This document shows, piece after piece, positions 33,668 to 42,124 of a stretch of 47,135 nucleotides of DNA. The stretch covers positions 1 to 47,135 of the forward strand of contig JAFZFT010000026.1 of NCBI GenBank assembly GCA_017555765.1. Direction: 5' to 3'. Source of the stretch: Clostridia bacterium (GTDB taxonomy: Bacteria > Bacillota > Clostridia > Oscillospirales > Acutalibacteraceae). A model generated the notes under the pieces. The model ran no database searches. It saw nothing but the letters and a program-made list of their open reading frames with translations, and was not told the DNA's origin. A program made the translations under genes and the position numbers. The first letter of the stretch is position 1; each line of letters opens with the position of its first letter.

Positions 33668-33737
33668 ACCATTCACCCGAAAAAACAACCTTTCATTTCT
33701 CAGGCTCTTGAAATATTGTTTACAAAAATGTTATACT
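33668..33737 (+). promoter_or_regulatory. Promoter with LytTR-like pair, two-component operon
   Basis: Boxes ACCATTCA (33668-33675) and ACCTTTCA (33688-33695) are 20 bp apart. Then come 12 bp, TTGAAA (33708-33713), an 18-bp spacer and TATACT (33732-33737). It is divergent from the LRR promoter and suggests autoregulation. Confidence 0.68.
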
Positions 33738-33769
33738 TTGAACACAATAAAAACCGAGGAAGTGATATT

Positions 33770-34474
33770 ATGAAAATCGCCATCTGCGAAGATGATATTT
33801 ATATGTCTGAGACTCTTAAAGGTTACGTTAAGGATTTTCTCGACAGCAAGGAAATGCTCTTTACTATCGAAACCTTCGATACTGCTGAAAAGTTCAACAG
33901 CTCAACGGAAACCTATGACCTTCTGTTTCTTGATTATGAGCTTCCCGACTCAAACGGTATGGAAATCGCAAAAAACTTAAGAAAAATCAACAAAAAAACA
34001 ACCATCATTTTCACTACATCTTTCCCCCAATATGTTTTCGACTGCTTTGATGTCGGTACTTTCCGTTATCTCGTCAAGCCTGTCAGCTGTGAAAAAATCG
34101 AAAAAGTTATGACTGACTTTATCAACAGCTTTGAGCAGTACGCTAAAATAGACATACCTACAGACGGCGGCGGAGTTGTGTTTGTAAGCTTACCTGAAAT
34201 TATGTATATCGAATCCAACGGCAGATATACAACCGTAAGAACAAACAGCACCAGCTATGTTTCCCCGAAGGCACTCGCAACCTTCCAGGCGGAAATAAAC
34301 AGCTTCCGTTTTTACCGTACACACAGAACGTTCCTTGTAAATATGAAGTACATCGCTGAAATTCACGGCAGTACCATTGTACTTACCAACGGAGAAAAGG
34401 TCTCTATCAGCAGACGAAACCTTTCTACATTCAATAATGCTTACTTCAATTTCCTTAAGTACAGCGACTTATAA
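33770..34474 (+). CDS. LytTR-family response regulator
   Basis: A 234-residue AgrA/VirR-type regulator. The start at 33770 is chosen because GAGGAAGTG precedes it, the product opens with the receiver motif (MKIAICEDD), and an in-frame upstream ATG (33716) lies before the -10 box. The receiver domain (about 1-122) has the acidic pair at Asp8-Asp9, phospho-acceptor Asp55 (LFLDYELP) and Lys103 (YLVKPVS). The LytTR DNA-binding domain (about 128-232) shows IMYIESNGRYTTV, FYRTHRTFLVN and a C-terminal SISRRNL. It should bind paired direct repeats, which occur before this gene and before three neighbouring units. The kinase gene follows after 12 bp. Confidence 0.93.
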   Translation: MKIAICEDDIYMSETLKGYVKDFLDSKEMLFTIETFDTAEKFNSSTETYDLLFLDYELPDSNGMEIAKNLRKINKKTTIIFTTSFPQYVFDCFDVGTFRYLVKPVSCEKIEKVMTDFINSFEQYAKIDIPTDGGGVVFVSLPEIMYIESNGRYTTVRTNSTSYVSPKALATFQAEINSFRFYRTHRTFLVNMKYIAEIHGSTIVLTNGEKVSISRRNLSTFNNAYFNFLKYSDL

Positions 34475-34486
34475 GGAGCGGACATT

Positions 34487-35782
34487 ATGAGCTTAACCGA
34501 TTTAAATTTAACTAACATTTTAAATATTATCGGTATTTTCTTCAGAGACCTGACAATGATTGTCAATTATCTGTTTTTAGGAAAATACCTTCTGAAGGGC
34601 GATATAAAGAAAAACAATATTCTCACCGCCTTCTCTTTGGCTTTCCTTGCTGCAGTATCAATAGCCGGTGAGATGTACATAGTTCCTAACGATCCCGACG
34701 GTCACGAATTCACAACAGTAATTTCTACGTTTATATTCGTCATCGCAATGTGTATTTATATCAGAAACATAAAGAAAGGTCAGTTTGTATTTCTTATGTT
34801 TGTGTATACAGCCATTGTAGATATGACATACACATATTTTGAGAAATTTTTACCCGAGCACCATTATGTGGAGTGCTTTATATACGTTGCAATTTATCTG
34901 TTAATAACTATTTTTGTCAAAATTTCGGTCAAAAAGGCTCCCACAAATATCTTCCCTGAAGTTATTGCTACTGTTCCGAAATGGCTTTTGTGGACTCTTG
35001 CCTTATTCTGCTTCACAAAGTACCTTACCGAAGACGGAGATCTACCTACCCTTGAAAAAATCCTCACCCCGATAGTATCCGTCGGTATTATCTGCTGTAT
35101 CATTTACTTTATGTACAGAATTTTCAGCCTCACCTATCAGCAGACGGAAATCCTCAAGGAAATGCACAACCAGAAGGTACACTCTGAAAATCTGATCAAG
35201 GGCGACGAAAACTTAAGAAAATTCAGACACGACTACCGTAATCATATGATCGCTATTAACGCTTATCTGGAAAACGGACAGACTGACAAAGCCAGAGACT
35301 ATATAAATAATATCAACTCAGGCATAAGCGATTCTCTCAATAAAATTTCTACAAGTAACTTTGTTGCTGATGCTATTCTTAACAATAAGGCTGTTGTTGC
35401 AGCTCAGGCAGGTAACAAAATCGTGTTTGACGGACAAATACCCTCTGAAGGTATAGCCGACCAGGATATTTGTACTATCCTTGCAAATGCTGTTGACAAT
35501 GCCATTGAGGCAACTGCTGATATTCCCGGTTCAACAATCAGCATTGATGCGGCAGTGCGTAGCGGTTATTTCATACTTGAAGTAACCAACCCCGTCAAGG
35601 AAAACGTTAAGATCGGTAAGAACAATACCCTTAAAACGACTAAAAAGAACCGTAATGAACACGGCATCGGCACTCAGAACATTCAGAGAGTTGTTAAAAA
35701 ATACAACGGTGCCCTCAACTTAACATGTGAAAACAAGATGTTCAGATTCGAGGTACGTCTGAATTATAATAGAAACAATTAA
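34487..35782 (+). CDS. GHKL sensor histidine kinase (AgrC/VirS-like)
   Basis: A 431-residue membrane kinase, partner of the preceding regulator. Residues about 1-215 contain roughly six hydrophobic segments and no large extracellular domain, as in peptide-sensing AgrC/ComD kinases. A short coiled linker leads to the phospho-acceptor His248 in FRHDYRNHM, the N-box DICTILANAVDNAIEA and the G-box HGIGTQNIQRVVKKY. AAGGAG overlaps the end of the regulator gene. No agrB, agrD or similar peptide gene is nearby, so the signal is unknown. The operon ends at 35788-35824. Confidence 0.92.
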   Translation: MSLTDLNLTNILNIIGIFFRDLTMIVNYLFLGKYLLKGDIKKNNILTAFSLAFLAAVSIAGEMYIVPNDPDGHEFTTVISTFIFVIAMCIYIRNIKKGQFVFLMFVYTAIVDMTYTYFEKFLPEHHYVECFIYVAIYLLITIFVKISVKKAPTNIFPEVIATVPKWLLWTLALFCFTKYLTEDGDLPTLEKILTPIVSVGIICCIIYFMYRIFSLTYQQTEILKEMHNQKVHSENLIKGDENLRKFRHDYRNHMIAINAYLENGQTDKARDYINNINSGISDSLNKISTSNFVADAILNNKAVVAAQAGNKIVFDGQIPSEGIADQDICTILANAVDNAIEATADIPGSTISIDAAVRSGYFILEVTNPVKENVKIGKNNTLKTTKKNRNEHGIGTQNIQRVVKKYNGALNLTCENKMFRFEVRLNYNRNN

Positions 35783-35787
35783 GTTTA

Positions 35788-35824
35788 AAACACCTGTTCG
35801 GGTCAGCTGAACAGGTGTTTTTCT
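35788..35824 (+). terminator. Terminator of the two-component operon
   Basis: Stem AAACACCTGTTC / GAACAGGTGTTT followed by TTCT, just after the kinase stop codon. Confidence 0.88.
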
Positions 35825-35895
35825 GTATGCCACAGCACATTTTAATACAGTACTTATTGTGGTGCTTTCGGATTAATTATTTTCCGTCAACAGCG

Positions 35896-35924
35896 TTGTC
35901 AATTCTGATTTGCTGTAGTATAAT
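35896..35924 (+). promoter_or_regulatory. Promoter of the cytosolic phosphodiesterase-GH3 unit
   Basis: TTGTCA (35896-35901), 17-bp spacer, TATAAT (35919-35924). Confidence 0.75.
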
Positions 35925-35953
35925 AGAAGTAATCTGGCAGAGGAGAGATGATT

Positions 35954-36865
35954 ATGTCACGAAAATATTCCCACGTAATAGTTATAGGTGTTGACGGTGC
36001 AGGTGCATGGTTCAAGGATGCCGACACACCGAATTTTGACCGTATCTTTGCTGACGGTGCAGTTACTTATAAGGCATTATCCTCAAAACCGACAATAAGT
36101 GCAGAATGCTGGGGCTCAATGCTTATCGGTGTAGGCCCCGAGGTGCATAAGCTGACAAACAAAAAGGTTTCACTTCTCCCCTATCCCCTGTGGTCGAAGT
36201 TTCCCACTGTTTTCCGCCGTATAAGAAAAGCTTATCCAAAAGCAGAGCTTGGCTCTTACTGTGACTGGAATCCTATTACAAAGGGAATAGCGGAAAAATT
36301 CATCGGCATTTCTCACCGTACGGCAAGAGATAAAGAGCTGACACCCCTTATCTGTGATTACATAATAAAAAAGAAGCCCGATTTCCTCTTCATTCACTTT
36401 GACAGCTGTGACGGAGCCGGGCACAGTAACGGGTACGGAACAGAGCAGCATCTGAAAACTATATCCGAAAACGATAAGCTAATCGGCGACGTTTATTCCT
36501 CTGTAGAAAAAGCAGGTATTCTTGACGATACACTTTTTATGATTATCGCAGACCACGGAGGTACCGTCGAAAACGGCAGAGGCAGTCACGGCGGCTGGAC
36601 GGACGAAGAAAAGTATGTTACATTTGCCGCTGTCGGTAAGGGTATAAACAATTCAGAAATCAGGGAAATGAATATCCGTGACCTTGCCGCAATCGTACTT
36701 TACGCTATGGGAATAGAAATTCCCGAATTTGACGAAAATGGCTGGACCTCACAGATTCCTGACGGATTATTTGAAGATTATAAGGGCGACTATCGTGATA
36801 TATCTCACCTGACAGGTGCCGCACCCCGAATTTCAAAAACACATCACACTTCAGAGCTTGTCTGA
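35954..36865 (+). CDS. Cytosolic alkaline-phosphatase-superfamily phosphodiesterase
   Basis: A 303-residue enzyme, paralogous to the exported one at 9753 but lacking a signal peptide and tail. The ATG at 35954 is preferred to one at 35948 because it lies 8 bp rather than 2 bp after AGGAG. Metal and active-site motifs are GVDGAG, TISAECWGS, FDSCDGAGHS, ADHGG and GSHGG. It should hydrolyse a phosphate ester inside the cell; the substrate is unknown. GH3 follows after 54 bp with no terminator between, so it may act on a phosphorylated or glycosylated product of the same pathway. Confidence 0.8.
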   Translation: MSRKYSHVIVIGVDGAGAWFKDADTPNFDRIFADGAVTYKALSSKPTISAECWGSMLIGVGPEVHKLTNKKVSLLPYPLWSKFPTVFRRIRKAYPKAELGSYCDWNPITKGIAEKFIGISHRTARDKELTPLICDYIIKKKPDFLFIHFDSCDGAGHSNGYGTEQHLKTISENDKLIGDVYSSVEKAGILDDTLFMIIADHGGTVENGRGSHGGWTDEEKYVTFAAVGKGINNSEIREMNIRDLAAIVLYAMGIEIPEFDENGWTSQIPDGLFEDYKGDYRDISHLTGAAPRISKTHHTSELV

Positions 36866-36919
36866 AACTTAATCTGCACCTTCAGGTTCAGTAGTGTAAT
36901 AAAACGTATGGAGGAAAAT

Positions 36920-39346
36920 ATGAATAATAAGGATATCCTCAGAAAGCTCACTATAAAAGAAAAGGCGGAGCTTTGTACGGGCAAGGACGTATGGCATCTT
37001 AACGGTGTTGAAAGGCTCGGCATACCCTCTGTAACACTCACCGACGGGCCTCACGGATTAAGCCTTAAAAAGCCTGACAGCGATGTCACCGAAGATGTTA
37101 CTGCGACCTGCTTTCCGCCTGCAGTAACCACCGCCGCTTCTTGGGACAGAGAGCTTCTTTACGCAATGGGAGAGGCTATGGGTCAGGAGTGCCTGAGCAA
37201 AAAGGTCAGCATTATTTTAGGTCCGGGTGTGAACATAAAGCGTTCACCCTTATGCGGCAGAAACTTCGAATATTTTTCCGAAGATCCTCTTGTTGCGGGC
37301 GAGCTTGCCGCAAGCCTGATAAACGGCATACAGTCAAAGGGAGTCGGTACATCTCTTAAGCATTTTGCCGTAAACAGTCAGGAAAGGCGCCGTCTTGCCC
37401 TTGACAGTGTGGTTGACGAAAGAGCGCTCAGAGAAATTTATCTGACCGCCTTTGAAATTGCCGTAAAAAAATCCCAACCCTGGACAGTGATGTCTGCCTA
37501 CAACCGTACAAACGGCGAATACTGCACCGAAAACGGATATCTGCAGAATAAAATTCTTCGTCAGGAGTGGAGCTTTGAGGGTGTAGTTATGTCCGACTGG
37601 GGCGCTGTGAACAACCGTGTCAAGGGACTTCGAAATGGCTGCGACCTTGAAATGCCCTCCTCCTACGGGTATAACACAAAGAAAATCTGTGATGCAGTAA
37701 AAAACGGCGAGCTCGAATGGGAGCACCTCAGTACTGCGGCAGACAGAATGCTCACCCTTATCGAAAAATCCCGCAAGGCACTGGGTGAATACAGCTACAA
37801 CAAGCAGGAGCATCATAAGCTTGCGGCTGAAATATACGAAAAATCTGTAGTGCTTCTCAAAAACGAGGATAATATTCTTCCTCTTTCAAAGGATAAAACT
37901 GTTGCGGTCATCGGCGAAATGGCAGAACACCCCCGCTATCAGGGCGAGGGAAGTTCAATTATTGTACCTACAAAAATCACAAACGTCCTTGAAGGTCTCA
38001 GGGAAGAGGGCTATACATTCACTTATGCACCCGCATATTCGAAAAAAGAAGATGTGCTTCATAAGGATATGCTCGAAGCTGCCCTCAGAACAGCTTCAGA
38101 GGCTGATACGGTACTTCTTTTCATCGGACTTACTGAAGAATACGAAAAAGAAGGCTTTGACAGAGCCACGATGAATCTCCCCGCTTCTCACAACCGACTT
38201 GCCGAGGAAATTTTAAAGGTAAACAAAAATGTCTGCGTTATTCTTTCGGGAGGATCTCCCGTAATTATGCCGTGGATAAATAATGTCAAGGCAGTAGTCA
38301 ACGGCTATCTCGGCGGTCAGGCAAGCGGTACAGCTATGGCGAAAATTCTTTCGGGTAAGGTCAACCCGTCGGGTAAGCTTGCCGAAACCTATCCCCTTTG
38401 TGAAAGCGACGTACCCTGCAGTGACAGCTACCCAGCAACGGTACTTACTGCAGAGCACCGCGAAAGCATTTATGTGGGATACCGCTATTATGACACGGCA
38501 GAAAAGCAAGTCCTTTTCCCCTTCGGCTACGGACTTTCTTATACTAATTTCGAATATTCGGACATCGCCCTTTCGGCTGATACAATAAAAAATACCGACT
38601 CTCTTACCGTCAGCTGTAAAATTAAAAACTGCGGCGACAGAGACGGTGCGGAAATCATTCAGCTTTATGTCAGAGACGAGGAAAGTACTGTTTTCAGACC
38701 CGAAAAGGAGCTTCGTGACTTCTGCAAGGTATTTCTCAGGTCAGGTGAAGAAAAAGAGGTTTCCTTCACTCTTTGCAAGCGTGCCTTTGCGTACTATAAT
38801 ACCAACATAAAGGATTGGCACGTTGAAGCGGGCATTTTCGAAGTGCTTATCGCTTCTTCGAGCCGTGATATAAGACTCAGCGCAAGGGTACAGGTTGATT
38901 CCACCCAAGCCGAAGCAGAGATACCCGATTACAGACAAACCGCCGTCTGCTATTACGGAGCAGATGTTAAAAGCGTACCCGATGAGCAGTACAAGGCTCT
39001 TCTCGGCAGAGATATCCCGCCGCATTTCCACTCGGAGGGTATGAAATTTACACCCGAAAGCTGCTTTGCGGATGCAAAAGGTACAAAATGGGGCAAGAGG
39101 ATAATAAGACTCATCACCCGCGGAAAATACTCCGACCCTGACGAAAAGGGCGCAGAGGAATGGAGAAGTGCATTGTTTGAAATCCCCATAAGAAACCTTT
39201 ACAACTCATACCGAAGCCCCATAACGGAAAAAACCGGAGAAGGCATACTGATGCTTCTCAACGGCGAGAACACCGCAAAGGCATTCTGCACAATCGCATC
39301 GGGACTTGCGGAAAATGTGAAAAAGATTATTAAAACGAAGGACTGA
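36920..39346 (+). CDS. Glycoside hydrolase family 3 beta-glucosidase
   Basis: An 808-residue cytosolic enzyme. The start at 36920 is chosen because an in-frame ATG at 36908 is embedded in the ribosome site ATGGAGGA. The N-terminal TIM barrel shows LTDGPHG, RNFEYFSEDP, KHFAVNSQE and the nucleophile Asp226 in VMSDWGA. The alpha/beta sandwich domain contains AVIGEMAEHPRYQGEGSS, and a Fn3-like third domain contains GAEIIQLYVRD. About 150 C-terminal residues extend beyond the usual fold. It likely releases beta-linked glucose or xylose from imported oligosaccharides. It probably shares a transcript with the phosphodiesterase gene and ends at a strong terminator. Confidence 0.94.
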   Translation: MNNKDILRKLTIKEKAELCTGKDVWHLNGVERLGIPSVTLTDGPHGLSLKKPDSDVTEDVTATCFPPAVTTAASWDRELLYAMGEAMGQECLSKKVSIILGPGVNIKRSPLCGRNFEYFSEDPLVAGELAASLINGIQSKGVGTSLKHFAVNSQERRRLALDSVVDERALREIYLTAFEIAVKKSQPWTVMSAYNRTNGEYCTENGYLQNKILRQEWSFEGVVMSDWGAVNNRVKGLRNGCDLEMPSSYGYNTKKICDAVKNGELEWEHLSTAADRMLTLIEKSRKALGEYSYNKQEHHKLAAEIYEKSVVLLKNEDNILPLSKDKTVAVIGEMAEHPRYQGEGSSIIVPTKITNVLEGLREEGYTFTYAPAYSKKEDVLHKDMLEAALRTASEADTVLLFIGLTEEYEKEGFDRATMNLPASHNRLAEEILKVNKNVCVILSGGSPVIMPWINNVKAVVNGYLGGQASGTAMAKILSGKVNPSGKLAETYPLCESDVPCSDSYPATVLTAEHRESIYVGYRYYDTAEKQVLFPFGYGLSYTNFEYSDIALSADTIKNTDSLTVSCKIKNCGDRDGAEIIQLYVRDEESTVFRPEKELRDFCKVFLRSGEEKEVSFTLCKRAFAYYNTNIKDWHVEAGIFEVLIASSSRDIRLSARVQVDSTQAEAEIPDYRQTAVCYYGADVKSVPDEQYKALLGRDIPPHFHSEGMKFTPESCFADAKGTKWGKRIIRLITRGKYSDPDEKGAEEWRSALFEIPIRNLYNSYRSPITEKTGEGILMLLNGENTAKAFCTIASGLAENVKKIIKTKD

Positions 39347-39353
39347 TTAATGC

Positions 39354-39390
39354 AAAAGCCTTTCACGGAAAACTCCGTGAAAGGCTTTTC
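39354..39390. terminator. Bidirectional terminator between GH3 and the secreted-protein operon
   Basis: A perfect 16-bp stem AAAAGCCTTTCACGGA / TCCGTGAAAGGCTTTT with loop AAAC. Confidence 0.92.
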
Positions 39391-39408
39391 TGCTAAGCTA
39401 TACTGACA

Positions 39409-40182
39409 TCACACGGGATTTTCCTTATCCCCTGTTGAAGCTGTGTTTCTTACGTTTTCGTTTATTCTTTCAACTATGTCCTGCTCGTATATATCATCGT
39501 ACATAAAGCCTGATACCGAAAGTACGGCTTCACTGCGGCGGCTCTGAAGTACACAGTCAACCGCCTTGAAGCACACTCCCTCACCATCAGCGGTACTGCG
39601 TATAGCAAGAAGGATTTCAGCCATCTTTTCAGCAGTTACTGAGTTGTCGTAAAAATATACTGTCAGCTTACCCGCTCTTTTGCCCATTTCAGCAGTATCG
39701 TACACACCGTCGAGGACAAGCTCCTCAGTTGAAATCGCATAGGCGGGAATCGACTCATCAACCGCCGCATCGGACTCTCTGAACATTATCTCACCGAAGC
39801 CGAAATCGATTTCAAAGGTAATTTTTCCGCTGTCAAGAAGCTTATCCACGCTTTCTCGGTACGCGTCATCTATGCGGCTCGCAGTATTCCACTTTTTAAG
39901 CACTGCAGATTCATAGGTGTCATAACCGATGTTACCCTTCATATCCGCATAAAGGGTAAAAGAGCTATCGGGACTTGAGGGCGATACGATATTGACATAG
40001 TAATTACCCGTTTTAAAATCATAAACGGCCTCGTCAACAGTGAAATCCTTATCGCCGTAATTTTCCTCAATATAAATTTCAGAGCTTTTCGTCACAAGAA
40101 AATCCGATATGGGATTTCCGAAGGGCAGAAAAACCACAAAAACAGAAAGAACACTCAGAAGCATTGATATAATTCTGTTCAT
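39409..40182 (-). CDS. Exported or membrane-anchored protein of unknown function
   Basis: A 257-residue protein. The start at 40182 is chosen because GGGAGG lies 6 bp upstream; a longer reading lacks a ribosome site. The N-terminal hydrophobic segment (about residues 5-23) is a signal peptide or anchor. The region from about 30 to 110 reads like a small alpha/beta domain (ENYGDKDFTVDEAVYDFKTG...YVNIVSP) loosely similar to YfjL-like secreted domains. The rest is unrecognised. It is the last gene of the NYN operon, 32 bp after the EF-hand gene. It ends in KENPV with no surface-tail motif. Confidence 0.7.
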   Translation of the reverse strand: MNRIISMLLSVLSVFVVFLPFGNPISDFLVTKSSEIYIEENYGDKDFTVDEAVYDFKTGNYYVNIVSPSSPDSSFTLYADMKGNIGYDTYESAVLKKWNTASRIDDAYRESVDKLLDSGKITFEIDFGFGEIMFRESDAAVDESIPAYAISTEELVLDGVYDTAEMGKRAGKLTVYFYDNSVTAEKMAEILLAIRSTADGEGVCFKAVDCVLQSRRSEAVLSVSGFMYDDIYEQDIVERINENVRNTASTGDKENPV

Positions 40183-40214
40183 AATAAACCTCCCGGTATA
40201 AAATATCATTTTTC

Positions 40215-40421
40215 TTAAAATCCGCCGTGCGACAATTCCGTACTGTCATCTGACAAAAGGCTGAGCGGCTCTTCATAGCTTACTGTATCCGCTGCCTTTT
40301 CATATTCCTGAAGCTGACGTGCTTCATTCATTACAACGTGATACTCAATCATACGCTCAAGCTCGTCGGTTTTGCCGTCGTGATTAAGGTCGAATGTGTT
40401 TCCGAAAATATGATCGAACAT
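40215..40421 (-). CDS. Small protein with a single EF-hand-like loop
   Basis: A 68-residue protein. AAAGG lies about 8 bp before the ATG at 40421; an in-frame ATG 9 bp upstream would abut it. DLNHDGKTDELE fits the calcium-binding loop D-x-N-x-D-G-x-x-D-E-x-E, as in EF-hands and dockerin halves, followed by a helix (ERMIEYHVVMNEARQLQEY) and an acidic tail. Only one loop is present, so it is not a full dockerin. It lies 23 bp after the NYN gene stop codon and 32 bp before the secreted-protein gene, so all three are probably one transcript. Role unknown; perhaps a calcium-responsive adaptor. Confidence 0.65.
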   Translation of the reverse strand: MFDHIFGNTFDLNHDGKTDELERMIEYHVVMNEARQLQEYEKAADTVSYEEPLSLLSDDSTELSHGGF

Positions 40422-40444
40422 ATCTCTCATCCTTTGTTAAATGA

Positions 40445-41872
40445 TTAATCCGGTATTTCTATCTTGAAATTACCCTCAGCATCAATTTTCAGCTTCAGAC
40501 CCTTGATATATTTGTTATAGAAAATTTCTTTTTCGGCAGGAGAAATCTCCGCACGGCTTTTTCTGATAACATCGTCAAAGAGCTCCTTTGCACTTCCGAG
40601 ATTGAAATTATTCTTTAAAACAGTTTCAAGTTCACTGCGGAAAACGCCCTTGAAAAAGCTGTTGTTTTCCATAGTCTTGAAGGTATCAAGGAAGCAATAG
40701 AATATGTCATTCTCTCTGAGAAGATTTTTAAAGCTGTATCCGCACTTATCACGCTCTGCCATAACGATAAACTTCGCATCGTCAACAGAGTCAATTACCG
40801 ACCAGAAGTCTGAGTCCGAAGAAGCAAGAATAATACTGTCTGCACCGTCTCTGTACACCGCCTTGGAAACACCCGCCACAAGCTTATGGTCAACCAGGGA
40901 TTTATCCTCAGCGATTCTTTCAACAGGTACCGCCTCAATCTCTATATCGGGAATAAAGTGCTTGAGATAAGTCCAGGCCTTTGTTGTGTGTACCGCATCG
41001 TAATAAATAACTATTTTGTCAATCTTATCTATATCGTAATCGGACAGGCCGTCGACAGTCGAAGCAAAAAGATAGGGATCGGCATTTTCACCGTCAACAA
41101 AAATCTGTATCTTCTTACCACGCTGCAAAAATTCGGAAATATTGTTTTTGGTAGCATCACTTGCGTCAACAACCTTGCTCTGGTCCTGAAAATATTCTCT
41201 GTTATTAAGATATGCAATCTCAAGAATATCCTTGTCAGTACAAAGAATGTAGCCGCAGGCTTCAGGGTCACGCCAATAAATATATCTCTGGTACGGATAA
41301 ACAGCCTGATTCAGCTGAAACTTTTTTGACTCTTCCTCAATATTAGCGGGCATCACAAATAGACTTCTGATATTTTTAAATTTGACCCAATCGGGAAAAT
41401 ATTTCTGTATTTTGTCTATTCTTTTTACAATTTCATTATTTATATTTTTTATATATTCGTTGATATCCCTGTGTCCCGATATTACGGAAATTTCAGCTCT
41501 GCGAAGATATCTGAAATCCTCTTCGAAAAGCTCCATCTTATCAATAGGCTTATAATCCACTGAAAAATCTCTCAATGCTCTGCTGACACTCTTAAAGTGC
41601 AGTATGAGATTGCTTCGGATATTATTCAGGTGGCGGATTGCACAGCAGTTCTCGTCTTTTTCAAGCTTCTCTCTGATTACGGTATATTCAGCTTCATCCT
41701 CGAGGTGCTTGATAAGAGTATCATGCCTTACGCCGATAAGAAATCCGATTGTAAGAGCAATACTTTTAGAATAGTTTCTGTAAGAAGATTTCTGTTCAGC
41801 AACGTGCTCTGCGTCAGGGTCTTCTTCAACAATAAGGTCCTTTAAATCTTCAAAAGATATGTTTTCCCACAT
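40445..41872 (-). CDS. NYN-domain (PIN-like) putative ribonuclease
   Basis: A 475-residue cytosolic protein. Residues about 255-400 form a NYN domain with the acidic site visible: Asp260 and Asn263 in IFVDGENADP, Asp328 in LVDHKLVAG, and Asp353/Asp355 in ASSDSDF. Family members are metal-dependent RNases or nucleic-acid processing factors. The N-terminal 250 residues are largely helical and unrecognised, and may confer target binding. AAGGAGG precedes the ATG. It is first in a three-gene operon driven by 41970-41998. The pairing of a putative RNase with an EF-hand peptide and a secreted protein is unusual. Confidence 0.82.
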   Translation of the reverse strand: MWENISFEDLKDLIVEEDPDAEHVAEQKSSYRNYSKSIALTIGFLIGVRHDTLIKHLEDEAEYTVIREKLEKDENCCAIRHLNNIRSNLILHFKSVSRALRDFSVDYKPIDKMELFEEDFRYLRRAEISVISGHRDINEYIKNINNEIVKRIDKIQKYFPDWVKFKNIRSLFVMPANIEEESKKFQLNQAVYPYQRYIYWRDPEACGYILCTDKDILEIAYLNNREYFQDQSKVVDASDATKNNISEFLQRGKKIQIFVDGENADPYLFASTVDGLSDYDIDKIDKIVIYYDAVHTTKAWTYLKHFIPDIEIEAVPVERIAEDKSLVDHKLVAGVSKAVYRDGADSIILASSDSDFWSVIDSVDDAKFIVMAERDKCGYSFKNLLRENDIFYCFLDTFKTMENNSFFKGVFRSELETVLKNNFNLGSAKELFDDVIRKSRAEISPAEKEIFYNKYIKGLKLKIDAEGNFKIEIPD

Positions 41873-41969
41873 ATATTTATCCTCCTTTTAATAAGAGTAC
41901 TGATAAGTTGTATTTTTTTCAAAACGCTGTTAATAAATTACGATTGAAGGTACAGTAATCATATTATAA

Positions 41970-41998
41970 ATTATACTACATAAAAATTTTTAATGCAA
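41970..41998 (-). promoter_or_regulatory. Promoter of the NYN operon
   Basis: Reverse strand: TTGCAT (41993-41998), 17-bp spacer, TATAAT (41970-41975). Confidence 0.7.
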
Positions 41999-42089
41999 TA
42001 AAATTCAGCCGTTTCCCGGTGTTCGGTATGACAATAAAAAGGCCGTATAATTGTGCATTATTTTTAATAAAAGCCGTCAGCAACAGTTG

Positions 42090-42119
42090 AACAGCCACCG
42101 GAAATATCCGATGGCTGTT
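42090..42119 (-). terminator. Terminator hairpin of the LRR/Fn3 gene
   Basis: Reverse strand: AACAGCCATCGGA / TCCGGTGGCTGTT, closely resembling the hairpins after 14830 and 24757. The T-run is poor. Confidence 0.65.
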
Positions 42120-42124
42120 ATATA

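Noticed and set aside
33716-33769. Upstream start for the response regulator
   Set aside because: It lies before the -10 box at 33732-33737, so it would not be transcribed from the motif promoter.
42026-42033. Possible LytTR-like half box (ACCGAACA, reverse strand) before the NYN operon
   Set aside because: No partner box at 20-21 bp, and the distance to the -35 (27 bp) does not fit the other promoters.
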